Source: Actinomadura sp. KC06
Lineage (GTDB): Bacteria; Actinomycetota; Actinomycetes; Streptosporangiales; Streptosporangiaceae
DNA length: 64,000 nucleotides
Direction of reading: 5' to 3'
Assembly (NCBI RefSeq): GCF_004348735.1
Contig: NZ_SMKT01000011.1
Location: forward strand, 22,481-86,480
Shown here: positions 15,450 through 23,255 of the stretch, one piece after another
Layout: every line of letters starts with the position of its first letter
Numbering within the stretch: the first letter of the stretch is position 1
Notes under the pieces: generated by a model
Told to the model about the DNA's origin: nothing
The model's input: only the letters and a program-made list of their open reading frames with translations
The model's database searches: none
Translations under genes and position numbers: made by a program

Positions 15450-17162
15450 ATGCCGACACAGCGGATCCTCACGACCCCGACGCCGGTCCCCGAGGCGATC
15501 GCCACGGTCCTCGCCGAGGCCGGGATCGACACGGTCTTCGGCGTCCCCGGCGGCGAGACGGGCCGGATCTTCACCGCGCTGGAGAAGTACCGCGACTCCA
15601 TCCGCACGATCGTCGTCCGGCAGGAGTCGCTGGCCAGCGCGATGGCCGAGGTGTACGGACGGCTCACCGGCCGTCCCGGCGTGCTCATCGGCCAGGGCCC
15701 CTGGGTGCTCGGCTACGGCGTGATCGGCACGCTCGAGGCGCACCTGTCGAGCAGCCCGATGCTCCTGCTGACCGACTTCTCCGACGGCGCCGGGCTCACC
15801 CAGCACGGCTCGTACCAGACGGGCACCGGCGAGTACGGGAACTGGGACGCGCGGCAGAGCTTCGCCGGCATCACCAAGGAGGTCGTGGACGCACGCGGCC
15901 CAGCCGAGGCGGTGCACGGCACGCAGCTGGCGATCCGGCACGCGCTGACCGGGCAGCGGGGGCCGGTCGCCGTCCTGTACTCGGGCGCGGCGCTCCGCGG
16001 AGACGTCGGGCCCGAGTCGCGGCCCCGCCTCTACCCGACCGCCGGGTACCTGCCGCAGCCGTCCCCGCCCGCCTCCGCCGAGCGCGTCGAGGCCGCGGCC
16101 GCAGCCGTCGCCTCGGCGCACCGGCCGGTCGTGATCGCCGGGAACGGCGTGCGGATCGCGCGGGCCGAGGACGCGCTGCGCCGCTTCGCCGAGACGCTCG
16201 GCGCGCCCGTCGTCACCAGCCCGTCCGGGAAGGGCTGCATCGCCGAGACGCACGACCTCGCGCTCGGCGTGTACGGCACCTTCGGCACCGAGGCCGCGAA
16301 CGCGGCGGTCGGCGGCGCAGACACGGTGATCGCGGTCGGCACCAAGCTCAGCTCCGGCGACACCGCGATGGAGAACCCGGCCCTGCTCGACCCGGAGCGG
16401 CAGACGCTCGTCCACGTGGACGTGGAGCCGCTCAACGCCGGACGGTCGTTCCCGAGCGAGCACGTCCTGCTCGGCGACGCCGCCGCCACGCTCGACCGCC
16501 TCACCGAGGCGCTCGGCGGGGGCGGGACCGGAGGCGGCCGGGAGCGCGTGGCGGAGCTGCGGGAACGGCACGGGCACTTCGACCATCCGGCGGCCGCGTC
16601 CGGCGCCGTCCCGATCATGCCGCAGCGGCTCATCGCCGAGCTGTCCCGCGCGATCGGCGACGACGGCATCGTGACCTGCGACGCGGGCGAGAACCGCATC
16701 TTCATGACGCACTACTACCGGACGCCGAACGCGGGCGGCTTCCTGCAGGCCGCCGGGATCGGGCCGATGGGCTACGCGATCCCGTCCGCGCTGGGCGCCA
16801 AGCTCGTCCACCCCGGCCGGCGCGTCGCCGCGGTCACCGGCGACGGCGGCTTCGCGATGACCATGAACGGCCTGATGACGGCGGTCGAGCACGGCATCCC
16901 CATCGTCACCGTCGTGTTCAACAACGCGGCGCTGGGGTGGGTCGTGCACGGCGGCTCGTCGGTGTCCCATTTCAACGACTTCGACCATGCGGCGATCGCC
17001 CGGTCGATGGGCTGCCGGGGCGTCCGCGTGGACGACCCGGCGCACCTCGGCGACGCGCTGCGCGAGGCGTTCGCCGAGGACGCGCTGCCCACCGTCGTCG
17101 ACGTCCGGATCTCGATGGAGACGTCGTTCCGCGATGTCACGTCACCCCTGGTGCGTGCTTGA
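15450..17162 (+). CDS. Thiamine-diphosphate-dependent enzyme (acetolactate synthase/2-hydroxyacyl-CoA lyase/benzoylformate decarboxylase superfamily)
   Basis: 570-residue ThDP enzyme with the usual three domains: pyrimidine-binding (GIDTVFGVPGGETGRIFTAL, with catalytic Glu in VVRQESLASAMAEVYGRLTG, about residues 54-73), a central Rossmann-like domain (HRPVVIAGNGVRIARAEDAL) and a C-terminal pyrophosphate domain with GDGGFAMTMNGLMTAVEHG followed by FNNAALG. The family makes or breaks C-C bonds next to a carbonyl, as in acetolactate synthase, benzoylformate decarboxylase and 2-hydroxyacyl-CoA lyase. Its place in a CoA-degradation island under the shared operator argues for a lyase or decarboxylase over valine synthesis. 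ATG 15450 follows GAGGAC. Confidence 0.88.
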   Translation: MPTQRILTTPTPVPEAIATVLAEAGIDTVFGVPGGETGRIFTALEKYRDSIRTIVVRQESLASAMAEVYGRLTGRPGVLIGQGPWVLGYGVIGTLEAHLSSSPMLLLTDFSDGAGLTQHGSYQTGTGEYGNWDARQSFAGITKEVVDARGPAEAVHGTQLAIRHALTGQRGPVAVLYSGAALRGDVGPESRPRLYPTAGYLPQPSPPASAERVEAAAAAVASAHRPVVIAGNGVRIARAEDALRRFAETLGAPVVTSPSGKGCIAETHDLALGVYGTFGTEAANAAVGGADTVIAVGTKLSSGDTAMENPALLDPERQTLVHVDVEPLNAGRSFPSEHVLLGDAAATLDRLTEALGGGGTGGGRERVAELRERHGHFDHPAAASGAVPIMPQRLIAELSRAIGDDGIVTCDAGENRIFMTHYYRTPNAGGFLQAAGIGPMGYAIPSALGAKLVHPGRRVAAVTGDGGFAMTMNGLMTAVEHGIPIVTVVFNNAALGWVVHGGSSVSHFNDFDHAAIARSMGCRGVRVDDPAHLGDALREAFAEDALPTVVDVRISMETSFRDVTSPLVRA

Positions 17163-17179
17163 GGAAGGAGAGAGGACCC

Positions 17180-17515
17180 ATGCCCCTGGCCTCGAAGGAC
17201 GCCTGCGCGCGGGACCAGCGCTGCCCCGACTGGTGCACGCTGGACCACTCCGGGACGCGGACGGCGCTGCTGCACGAGAGCGAGACGCAGGGCCTGTCCC
17301 TGTCGCACCGCCACGACGTGCGGCTGCCCGAGTCGGTCGACGTCAGGGTCGTGCAGTACGAGCCGGACGAGACCGGCGACGCCGGTGAGGCCGCGCCGTC
17401 GGTGGAGCTGACCTACCACGTCGGCTCCCGCTACCGGGTGATCAGCCTGTCGCCGTACGAGGCGCGGCAGCTCGCCGGCGTCCTGCTGGCCTGCGCCGAC
17501 CACACCGACGGCTAG
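17180..17515 (+). CDS. DUF6907-type small actinobacterial protein
   Basis: 111-residue soluble protein of unknown function. Seen: N-terminal CARDQRCPDWCTLDHSG, a Cys/His cluster (C9, C14, C18, H22) typical of DUF6907 proteins, then a beta-rich region and C-terminal ISLSPYEARQLAGVLLACAD. The Cys/His cluster could bind a metal. ATG 17180 follows GGAAGGAGAGAGG and lies 17 bases after the ThDP enzyme, so it is probably co-transcribed. A strong terminator hairpin follows. Confidence 0.8.
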   Translation: MPLASKDACARDQRCPDWCTLDHSGTRTALLHESETQGLSLSHRHDVRLPESVDVRVVQYEPDETGDAGEAAPSVELTYHVGSRYRVISLSPYEARQLAGVLLACADHTDG

Positions 17516-17525
17516 CCCGCCGCTT

Positions 17526-17570
17526 ATCCGAATGGCCGCCTCCGGGATCTCCGGCGGCGGCCATTCGGAT
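17526..17570. terminator. Bidirectional terminator hairpin
   Basis: ATCCGAATGGCCGCC at 17526-17540 pairs perfectly with GGCGGCCATTCGGAT at 17556-17570 (15 bp, 15-nt loop), between the convergent DUF6907 and crotonase genes. There is no clear T-run. Confidence 0.8.
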
Positions 17571-17605
17571 GAGCGGGGCCTTGTGAGCGGGCCTGGAATC
17601 CGCCG

Positions 17606-18523
17606 CTAGGCGGGGGCCTCGGCGGTGTCCTTCTGGGCGGGCTTGACGGGCGGGGCCGAGCGCCAGTCCGGGATGCCGTGCTCGGGGGTGGCGACGATGC
17701 TCTCGCCCTTGGTCTCGTTCGACCAGTGCGCGTGGTTGAGCTCGTGCAGCGTGAAGCAGGAGTTCAGCGAGTTGTAGAAGCCCATGTTGTCGACGGTCTG
17801 GTTCACCGACTCCTTGATCAGCAGCGCGGCCATGGTGGGGAGCGCCGCGATCCGCCGGGCCAGCGCGACCGTCTCGTCGCCGAGCCGGTCGGGGGCGAAC
17901 ACCTTGCTGACCATGCCGAGCCGGTGCGCCTCGTGGACGTCGATCGAGTCGCCCGTGAGCAGCAGCTCCTTGGCCTTGCGCGGGCCGAACTCCCACGGGT
18001 GGCCGAAGTACTCGACGCCGCACATGCCGAGCCGGGTGCCGACGACGTCCGCGAACTTGACCTCGTCGTCGGCGACGATCAGGTCGCACGCCCACATCAG
18101 CATCAGCCCGGCCGCGTAGACGGTGCCGTGCACCTGCGCGATGGTGATCTTGCGGAGGTTGCGCCAGCGGCGGGTGTTCTCGAAGAAGTAGTGCCACTCC
18201 TGGAGCATCATCTTCTCGATGCCGGTGCGGGAGCCGCCGTTGATCCGCGTGGTCGGGTGCTGGTCCGGGCCCGGGCTGTACTCGGCGCGGGCCTCGGCCG
18301 AGCCGATGTCGTGGCCGGACGAGAACATCGGGCCCACCCCGCCGAGGATGACGACGCGGACGGTGTCGTCCTGCTCGGCGCGCAGGAAGGCGTCGTTCAG
18401 CTCGACCAGCAGGCCGCGGCTCTGCGCGTTGCGGGTCTTCGGCCGGTTCAGCAGGATCCGGACGATCGTCCCGCCGTCGAGCTCCTCGTACGTGACGAAC
18501 TTGTAGTCGGGCTTCTCGGTCAC
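17606..18523 (-). CDS. Enoyl-CoA hydratase/isomerase (crotonase) family protein
   Basis: 305-residue crotonase-fold protein. Seen: IVRILLNRPKTRNAQSRGLL, the first oxyanion segment GVGPMFSSGHDIGSAEA (about residues 60-76), the second oxyanion helix AQVHGTVYAAGLMLMWACDL and GVEYFGHPWEFGPRKAKELL. Usual members are near 260 residues; the extra length is an insertion after the first oxyanion segment (SPGPDQHPTTRINGG) and a longer tail. Activity may be hydratase, isomerase or hydrolase. GTG 18523 overlaps the ligase stop (GTGA), so it is the last gene of the operon read from 20360. Confidence 0.9.
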   Translation of the reverse strand: MTEKPDYKFVTYEELDGGTIVRILLNRPKTRNAQSRGLLVELNDAFLRAEQDDTVRVVILGGVGPMFSSGHDIGSAEARAEYSPGPDQHPTTRINGGSRTGIEKMMLQEWHYFFENTRRWRNLRKITIAQVHGTVYAAGLMLMWACDLIVADDEVKFADVVGTRLGMCGVEYFGHPWEFGPRKAKELLLTGDSIDVHEAHRLGMVSKVFAPDRLGDETVALARRIAALPTMAALLIKESVNQTVDNMGFYNSLNSCFTLHELNHAHWSNETKGESIVATPEHGIPDWRSAPPVKPAQKDTAEAPA

Positions 18524-20043
18524 GGCATGCTCTCTTCCTGTTCGCCGAGCAGGTCCGCGCGCAGGTCGCGGCGGAGCAGCTTGCCCGTGTCGGTGTAGGG
18601 CAGTCCGGTGCGGAATGCCACGTGCTCGGGGGTGCGGGACGAGCGGAGCCGCGCCCGCACCCACTCCTGGAGTTCCGCGCCCTCGGTCTTCTGGCCGTCG
18701 CGGAGCACCACGGCGGCGACGACGCGTTCGCCCCATTCGGTGTCGGGGAGGCCGACGACGGCGGCGTCCGCGACGGCGGGATGCGCGGTGAGGACGTCCT
18801 CGATCTCGCCGGGCGAGATGTTCTCGCCGCCGCGGACGATCACGTCGTCCAGGCGGCCCTCGACGTACAGGTAGCCGGCGCCGTCGAGGCGGCCCTCGTC
18901 CCTGGTCGGGAACCAGCCGTCCGCGCGGATGGCGCGGCGGTCCAGGTACTCGCCCGCGACCTGCTCGCCGCGGACCCAGATCTCCCCGGCCGCGCCCGCC
19001 GGAACCGGCCGCCCGGACGGGTCGCGGATCTCGACCTCCACCGACGGCACCGGGACGCCGACCGAGCCCAGCCGCCGCCGGACGTCCGGGTCCGCGCTCC
19101 CCATCGCCGCGCGGTGGTCGCCGGGGCCGAGGACCGCGATCGTGGAGCTGGTCTCCGTCAGCCCGTACGCGTTGACGAACTCCACGTGCGGGAGCAGCCG
19201 CATCGCGCGCTCGATCACCGGCACCGGCATCCGGCCGCCGCCGTACGACAGCGTCCGCAGCGCGCGCAGCGGGCCCGTGCGCTCGGGGAGCGCGTCGAGG
19301 ATCCGGCCGAGCATGGTCGGCACCACCATCGCGTGCGTGACGCGCTCCCGCTCGGCCAGCCGCACCCATTCGCGCGGGTCGAACGACGGGAGCTGCACGA
19401 TGCGGCGTCCCGCGTAGACCGAGGTCAGGACGGCCGAGATGCCCGCGATGTGGTATGGCGGGACGCTCACCAGGGTCGCCTCGTCCTCCTCCGCGCCCAT
19501 GAACTCCACCGTCGACACCACGTAGGACGCCAGGTGCCGGTGCCGGAGCACGGCGGCCTTCGGTTCGCCGGTGGTGCCGCTGGTGAACAGCAGCACCGCG
19601 ATCCCTTCGGGATCCGCGCCCGACGGGACGGGACCCTGATCGGTGGCGGCGGCGTCGAGGAACGTCGCCGTGTCCACCGGGGCGAGCGCGTCTTGCAGGG
19701 AGCGGACCCGTCCGGTGGAGGCGGGGTCGGTGACCGCGACGCCGGGGACGACGCGGCGCAGCACGGCCGCGAGGCGCTCGTCGGCCAGCCGGTAGTTGAG
19801 CGGCGCCATCGGCATCCCGGCGAACGCGGCGCCAAAGAGGAGCAGCGGGACGGCCGGCGAGTTCACGCCCACCAGAACGGCGTGGCGGGCGTCCCGTCCG
19901 GCGAGCCAGGCGCCGGCCCGCCGGGAGCGCTCGTGCAATTGCTCATACGTCAGCGTCTCGGCGGGATGGCCGTGCCGAGGGCCGAGCGCGACGCGGTCGC
20001 CGAAGCCGTCGGCGGCCATCTGGAGCAGGAGTGCGACGTCCAT
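18520..20043 (-). CDS. AMP-forming acyl-CoA ligase (ANL superfamily)
   Basis: 507-residue enzyme that activates a carboxylic acid with ATP and CoA. Seen: the P-loop-like core motif VLLFTSGTTGEPKAAVLRHR near residues 155-175, the A5 motif NAYGLTETSS, A7-like GWFPTRDEGRLDGAGYLYVE, A8 hinge GRLDDVIVRGGENISPGEIE and A10 YTDTGKLLRRDL carrying the catalytic Lys. ATG 20043 lies 9 bases after the small protein gene upstream. Part of an operon of three genes (small protein, ligase, crotonase) with the shared operator at 20422. Substrate not predictable from sequence. Confidence 0.93.
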   Translation of the reverse strand: MDVALLLQMAADGFGDRVALGPRHGHPAETLTYEQLHERSRRAGAWLAGRDARHAVLVGVNSPAVPLLLFGAAFAGMPMAPLNYRLADERLAAVLRRVVPGVAVTDPASTGRVRSLQDALAPVDTATFLDAAATDQGPVPSGADPEGIAVLLFTSGTTGEPKAAVLRHRHLASYVVSTVEFMGAEEDEATLVSVPPYHIAGISAVLTSVYAGRRIVQLPSFDPREWVRLAERERVTHAMVVPTMLGRILDALPERTGPLRALRTLSYGGGRMPVPVIERAMRLLPHVEFVNAYGLTETSSTIAVLGPGDHRAAMGSADPDVRRRLGSVGVPVPSVEVEIRDPSGRPVPAGAAGEIWVRGEQVAGEYLDRRAIRADGWFPTRDEGRLDGAGYLYVEGRLDDVIVRGGENISPGEIEDVLTAHPAVADAAVVGLPDTEWGERVVAAVVLRDGQKTEGAELQEWVRARLRSSRTPEHVAFRTGLPYTDTGKLLRRDLRADLLGEQEESMP

Positions 20044-20051
20044 CGGCCGGC

Positions 20052-20360
20052 TCAGTCGGAGGACGGCAGCGGCTTGGCGTCCTTGATGCCGAGCGGCTCC
20101 TCCGCCTCCGCGAGCGACCCCGCGCCCGCCTTGGTGCACAGCAGCTCGAACCGCCCGCCGGCGCCGACGTAGCGCTTGCCGAGCAGGACGCCGTCCGCGA
20201 AGCCGGGATCTGGCGCGGCGCCGGGCTCCGCCGTCGCGTCGATGGCGATCATCGGACGGCCGCCGCAGCGCAGGTCCACCTCCTCGCCGCTCGACCTGAC
20301 CACCACGACCTCGGCGTCGCACACCGCGCTGCGCAGGCGCGAACCGATGCTCAATATCAC
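20052..20360 (-). CDS. Conserved small protein with three cysteines, ligase-associated
   Basis: 102-residue protein, no named function. Seen: RLRSAVCDAEVVVVRS, DLRCGGRPMIA, LLGKRYVGAGGRFELLCTK and a C-terminal AKPLPSSD. The cysteines at 14, 32 and 75, the paired CGG and GKRY motifs and the PLPSSD tail resemble small hypothetical proteins I recall beside CoA ligases in actinobacteria; this is memory, not a search. There is no signal peptide or membrane segment. It is the first gene of the operon with the ligase and crotonase, 62 bases from the operator at 20422-20439, which points to a role in the same catabolic pathway. Confidence 0.75.
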   Translation of the reverse strand: MILSIGSRLRSAVCDAEVVVVRSSGEEVDLRCGGRPMIAIDATAEPGAAPDPGFADGVLLGKRYVGAGGRFELLCTKAGAGSLAEAEEPLGIKDAKPLPSSD

Positions 20361-20421
20361 TGCAGACCCCCTCCGACCGGTGAGAACCCGGCCCGCGGCA
20401 TCTCACGAACGAACGATTAAA

Positions 20422-20439
20422 CAACCAACCGTCTGGTAG
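20422..20439. promoter_or_regulatory. Shared operator site 3 (CAACCAACCGTCTGGTAG)
   Basis: In the divergent gap between the small-protein operon and the VOC gene, the exact reverse complement of site 2. Its position would cover both promoters. Confidence 0.75.
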
Positions 20440-20510
20440 ATATGTTAGGGCCGGGCGAGCGGATTCGCCAGGGCCGGGGCCAGGAGAGGGCCGAGAGAGG
20501 GAGCGGAACG

Positions 20511-21383
20511 TTGTTCGAGATCGGCAGGTTCTACCACGCGATCCACATGGTCTCCGACCTGGACGCCGCGGACGGCTGGTACGACCGGGTGTTCGGCGTC
20601 GAGCGCTTCTACAAGGGCCATCTGGCCGTCGAGAAGCGGGACGCGTCGCTCGTCGTCATCGCCGACTTCGTGATGGAGCCGATGATGTCCAGCCGGCTGC
20701 CGGGCGCCGAGGCGACCCCGGTCGGCAGGTTCTACGCGAGGTTCGGCCAGCACCTCCACTCGCTGGCCTGGTACGTCAAGGACCTGCGGGGCCTCTACGA
20801 GCGGCTGCGCTCGGCGGGCGTGCGCGTGACCGGGCCGGGCGGCTCGGACATGGAGTCGGAGGAGTTCCCCGGCTCCCTCTACACCCACCCGAGGGACAGC
20901 CACGGCGCCATCGAGTTCGTGGACGTCGAAGCCGTGAGCGGCCTGGAGGACCCGCGGTTCCGTCCCGGGTTCTCGACGTCCTACTGGAGCGACGTGCATC
21001 CGCTGGGCGTCGAGCGCGTCGCGTACATGACCGTGGTCGTCCGCGACCTGGAGCGGGCGGTCGCGTTCTACGCGGGCGCGCTCGGCGGCGAGGTGCTGCA
21101 CCGGGGCCGGGGCGCGGACGCCACCGACAGTGTCTTCGTGCACGTCGGCGAGGACACGGTCATCGAGCTGGCCCGTCCGGACGGCGAGGAGAGCCGGGCC
21201 GGACGCGACCTCGCCCGCAACGGCGAGATCATGCACTCGGTCACGTTCAAGGTCCGCGACCTGGACGCCGCGCGGAAGCATCTCGCGTCGTGCGGGGTGC
21301 GGATCGCCGAGCGCCAGTCCGACGACCTCGTCCTCGACCCGGACGACTGCTTCGGGGCCGTCCTGCGGCTCACGGAGAGCTGA
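20511..21383 (+). CDS. Two-domain VOC (glyoxalase/dioxygenase fold) protein
   Basis: 290-residue protein with two vicinal-oxygen-chelate modules: the first starts GRFYHAIHMVSDLDAADGWY and ends near SHGAIEFVDVE, the second starts ERVAYMTVVVRDLERAVAFY and ends near the C-terminus. His-14 with E-positions late in the first module is compatible with a metal site. The family includes extradiol dioxygenases, glyoxalases and epimerases; the reaction is not clear. TTG 20511 is chosen because GAGAGAGGGAG precedes it and because an upstream ATG at 20442 would sit directly on the operator. Single-gene unit closed by a hairpin. Confidence 0.8.
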   Translation: MFEIGRFYHAIHMVSDLDAADGWYDRVFGVERFYKGHLAVEKRDASLVVIADFVMEPMMSSRLPGAEATPVGRFYARFGQHLHSLAWYVKDLRGLYERLRSAGVRVTGPGGSDMESEEFPGSLYTHPRDSHGAIEFVDVEAVSGLEDPRFRPGFSTSYWSDVHPLGVERVAYMTVVVRDLERAVAFYAGALGGEVLHRGRGADATDSVFVHVGEDTVIELARPDGEESRAGRDLARNGEIMHSVTFKVRDLDAARKHLASCGVRIAERQSDDLVLDPDDCFGAVLRLTES

Positions 21384-21388
21384 CACAC

Positions 21389-21437
21389 CGGCCGTGGCGT
21401 CGCCGAGGTCCCCCGTCCTCCGGCGATGCCACGGCCG
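21389..21437. terminator. Terminator hairpin between VOC and SDR genes
   Basis: CGGCCGTGGCGTCGCCG (21389-21405) pairs with CGGCGATGCCACGGCCG (21421-21437), 17 bp with one G-T wobble, between convergent genes. Confidence 0.8.
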
Positions 21438-21448
21438 ATCCCCCCCGG

Positions 21449-22345
21449 TCAGCCGAGGGTGACGTTCGCGCGGGCCCTGCCCACGAGCTCCGGCATGACG
21501 GCGGCGAGCTCGTCAGGGTCCCAGCGCTTCCCCTTGTCGACGGTGGGGCCCTCGTTCCAGCCTTCGAGGACGCTGATCCGGCCGCCGTGGACGTTGAAGA
21601 CGCGCCCGGTGACGTCCTTGGACCCGGTCCCGGCGAGCCAGGCCACCAGCGGCGCGATGTTCTCGGGGTCGAACGGGTCGAAGTCGTCGCGGGCGGCCAT
21701 CCGCTCCTGCCCGCGCGGCGTGATCATGCGGGTGCGCGCGGACGGGGACACCGCGTTGACCGTGACGCCGTAGCGGGCCAGCTCCAGCGACGCGATGATC
21801 GTGAACCCGGCGATGCCGGCCTTGGCGGCGCCGTAGTTGCTCTGCCCGGTGTTGCCGAACAGGCCGGAGACCGACGAGGTGTTGATGATGCGGGCGTCCA
21901 CCGGCTCGCCCGCCTTGGAGCGTTCCCGCCAGTGCCGGGCCGCCTCGCGGGCGACCAGGAACGTGCCCCGCAGGTGGACGGCGATGACGGAGTCCCACTC
22001 GTCCTCGGTCATGTTGACGATGGTGCGGTCGCGCAGGATGCCCGCGTTGTTCACCACGGCGTGCAGCGCGCCGAAGCTGTCGAGGGCCAGCCGGACGAGG
22101 CCGGCGGCGCCGTCGGCGGTGGAGACGTCGTGACCGCTGGGCACGGCCTCTCCCCCGGCCGCGATGATCTCCTCGGCGACCTCCTTGGCCGCGGCCGAGT
22201 CGGGGTTCGCGCCGTGCACGTCGCCGCCGAGGTCGTTGACCACGACCCGGGCGCCCTGGCGCGCGAGTTCCAGCGCGTGCCCGCGGCCGATGCCGCGTCC
22301 CGCGCCGGTGACCACCGCCACCCGGCCTTCGCACATCCTCGCCAC
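21449..22345 (-). CDS. SDR family dehydrogenase, MFE-2-like (probable (3R)-hydroxyacyl-CoA dehydrogenase)
   Basis: 298-residue NAD(P)-dependent short-chain dehydrogenase. Seen: cofactor motif VVTGAGRGIGRGHALELA, the acidic segment ARVVVNDLGGDVHG that suggests NAD preference and is typical of the dehydrogenase unit of peroxisomal multifunctional enzyme 2, NNAGILRDRTI, and the catalytic Ser-Tyr-Lys in NTSSVSG and SNYGAAKAG. It probably oxidises a 3-hydroxyacyl-CoA. GTG 22345 has GAGGAG 7 bases upstream; ATG 22336 and ATG 22363 are alternatives. A shared operator lies 94 bases upstream at 22439. Confidence 0.88.
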   Translation of the reverse strand: MARMCEGRVAVVTGAGRGIGRGHALELARQGARVVVNDLGGDVHGANPDSAAAKEVAEEIIAAGGEAVPSGHDVSTADGAAGLVRLALDSFGALHAVVNNAGILRDRTIVNMTEDEWDSVIAVHLRGTFLVAREAARHWRERSKAGEPVDARIINTSSVSGLFGNTGQSNYGAAKAGIAGFTIIASLELARYGVTVNAVSPSARTRMITPRGQERMAARDDFDPFDPENIAPLVAWLAGTGSKDVTGRVFNVHGGRISVLEGWNEGPTVDKGKRWDPDELAAVMPELVGRARANVTLG

Positions 22346-22438
22346 TGCCGTTCTCCTCATCATCGAAGTCGGAGGAGGGCGACCCCTCCAGCCGGGGCGG
22401 TCGCGGGACGCGCCCGGGGCCGCCCGCCCTCTGCTAGA

Positions 22439-22456
22439 CTACCAACCGTCTGGTGG
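22439..22456. promoter_or_regulatory. Shared operator site 4 (CTACCAACCGTCTGGTGG)
   Basis: Between the end of the TetR gene at 22513 and the SDR start, so it would control the SDR gene. One arm base differs from the consensus. Confidence 0.7.
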
Positions 22457-22512
22457 ATATCCAATTGCCGGCAAGGGTTTATCCGAGGGCTTGGCAGAAC
22501 GGCCGTACCGGT

Positions 22513-23184
22513 TTACCCGGTTTCGCCGGACGACTTCGCCACAACCTCGTCGGAACCGCCGAGACCGCGGATGAAAAAGGTGGCGTACCAGTCGGCGAGT
22601 TCGGCGTAGGAGAGCCGTCCCGAAGGCTTGAACCAGGTCTGCGTCGTGTTCATCAGCTCGAACAGCGTGCTGGTCACGACGCTGGGGTCGATGCCCGAGT
22701 CGAAGTCGCCGTCGCGCATTCCCTGCTCGATTATCTCCTTGGCGAACGCGCTGAATTTGTCGCGTTCGGCGATGACCTCCTTGAGGCGCTTGCCGCGCAG
22801 CCGGCCGAACTCGCTCTCCGCGACCCCGCGCCAGAGGCGCTGCTTGCGGTTGAGCGCCATCCACCGGCGGATGAAGGCCCGCAGCCGCACCGGCGCGGCG
22901 GCCTCGGCGACCGCGGGCTCCTCCACCAGGGAGGGCTGGTGGGCGTCAAGCGCGCGCTGCACCAATTCAAAGAGCAAGTCTTCCTTGTTCTTGAAATAGT
23001 AGTACATGCTGCCCTTGAGGATGCCGACCGTATTGGCGATGTCCTGCAGGCTGGTGGCCTCGTAGCCCTTCTGCGAGAAGATCTTCGCAGCCGCTTCGAC
23101 AATCTCTTCCCAGCGCTGTTCTCCGGCCACCCGTGATTTGGTGGCGGTGCGCTGCCGTCCTTGGGACACGCTCAAAATCATCAT
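22513..23184 (-). CDS. TetR/AcrR family regulator, KstR2-like
   Basis: 223-residue regulator. The helix-turn-helix is at about residues 22-68: EEIVEAAAKIFSQKGYEATS, then LQDIANTVGILKGSMYYYFK. The C-terminal NTTQTWFKPSGRLSYAELAD with tail ATFFIRGLGG resembles the end of KstR2, the acyl-CoA-responsive repressor of mycobacterial steroid ring catabolism. It lies in the middle of the operator-bearing operons, which makes it the best local candidate for the protein that binds the shared 18-bp operator. A degenerate copy of the site is at 23216. ATG 23184 is one of three close starts (23193, 23184, 23181) after AAGGGA. Confidence 0.85.
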   Translation of the reverse strand: MMILSVSQGRQRTATKSRVAGEQRWEEIVEAAAKIFSQKGYEATSLQDIANTVGILKGSMYYYFKNKEDLLFELVQRALDAHQPSLVEEPAVAEAAAPVRLRAFIRRWMALNRKQRLWRGVAESEFGRLRGKRLKEVIAERDKFSAFAKEIIEQGMRDGDFDSGIDPSVVTSTLFELMNTTQTWFKPSGRLSYAELADWYATFFIRGLGGSDEVVAKSSGETG

Positions 23185-23215
23185 TCCCTTCATCGATTCG
23201 GCGTGCCCGCAGAGT

Positions 23216-23233
23216 CTACCAAGGGCGGGGTTG
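23216..23233. promoter_or_regulatory. Degenerate operator-like site before the KstR2-like TetR gene
   Basis: CTACCAAGGGCGGGGTTG keeps the CTACC arm and the final TTG but lacks the central CG dyad in register and a clean right arm. It is 32 bases before the TetR start, so it may be a weak autoregulatory site or chance. Confidence 0.25.
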
Positions 23234-23255
23234 CGAAATCGCCGGTACAAGCATG

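Noticed and set aside
15450..17162. ThDP enzyme as the acetolactate synthase large subunit (ilvB)
   Set aside because: No small regulatory subunit (ilvN) or ilvC lies beside it, and the genes around it are catabolic.
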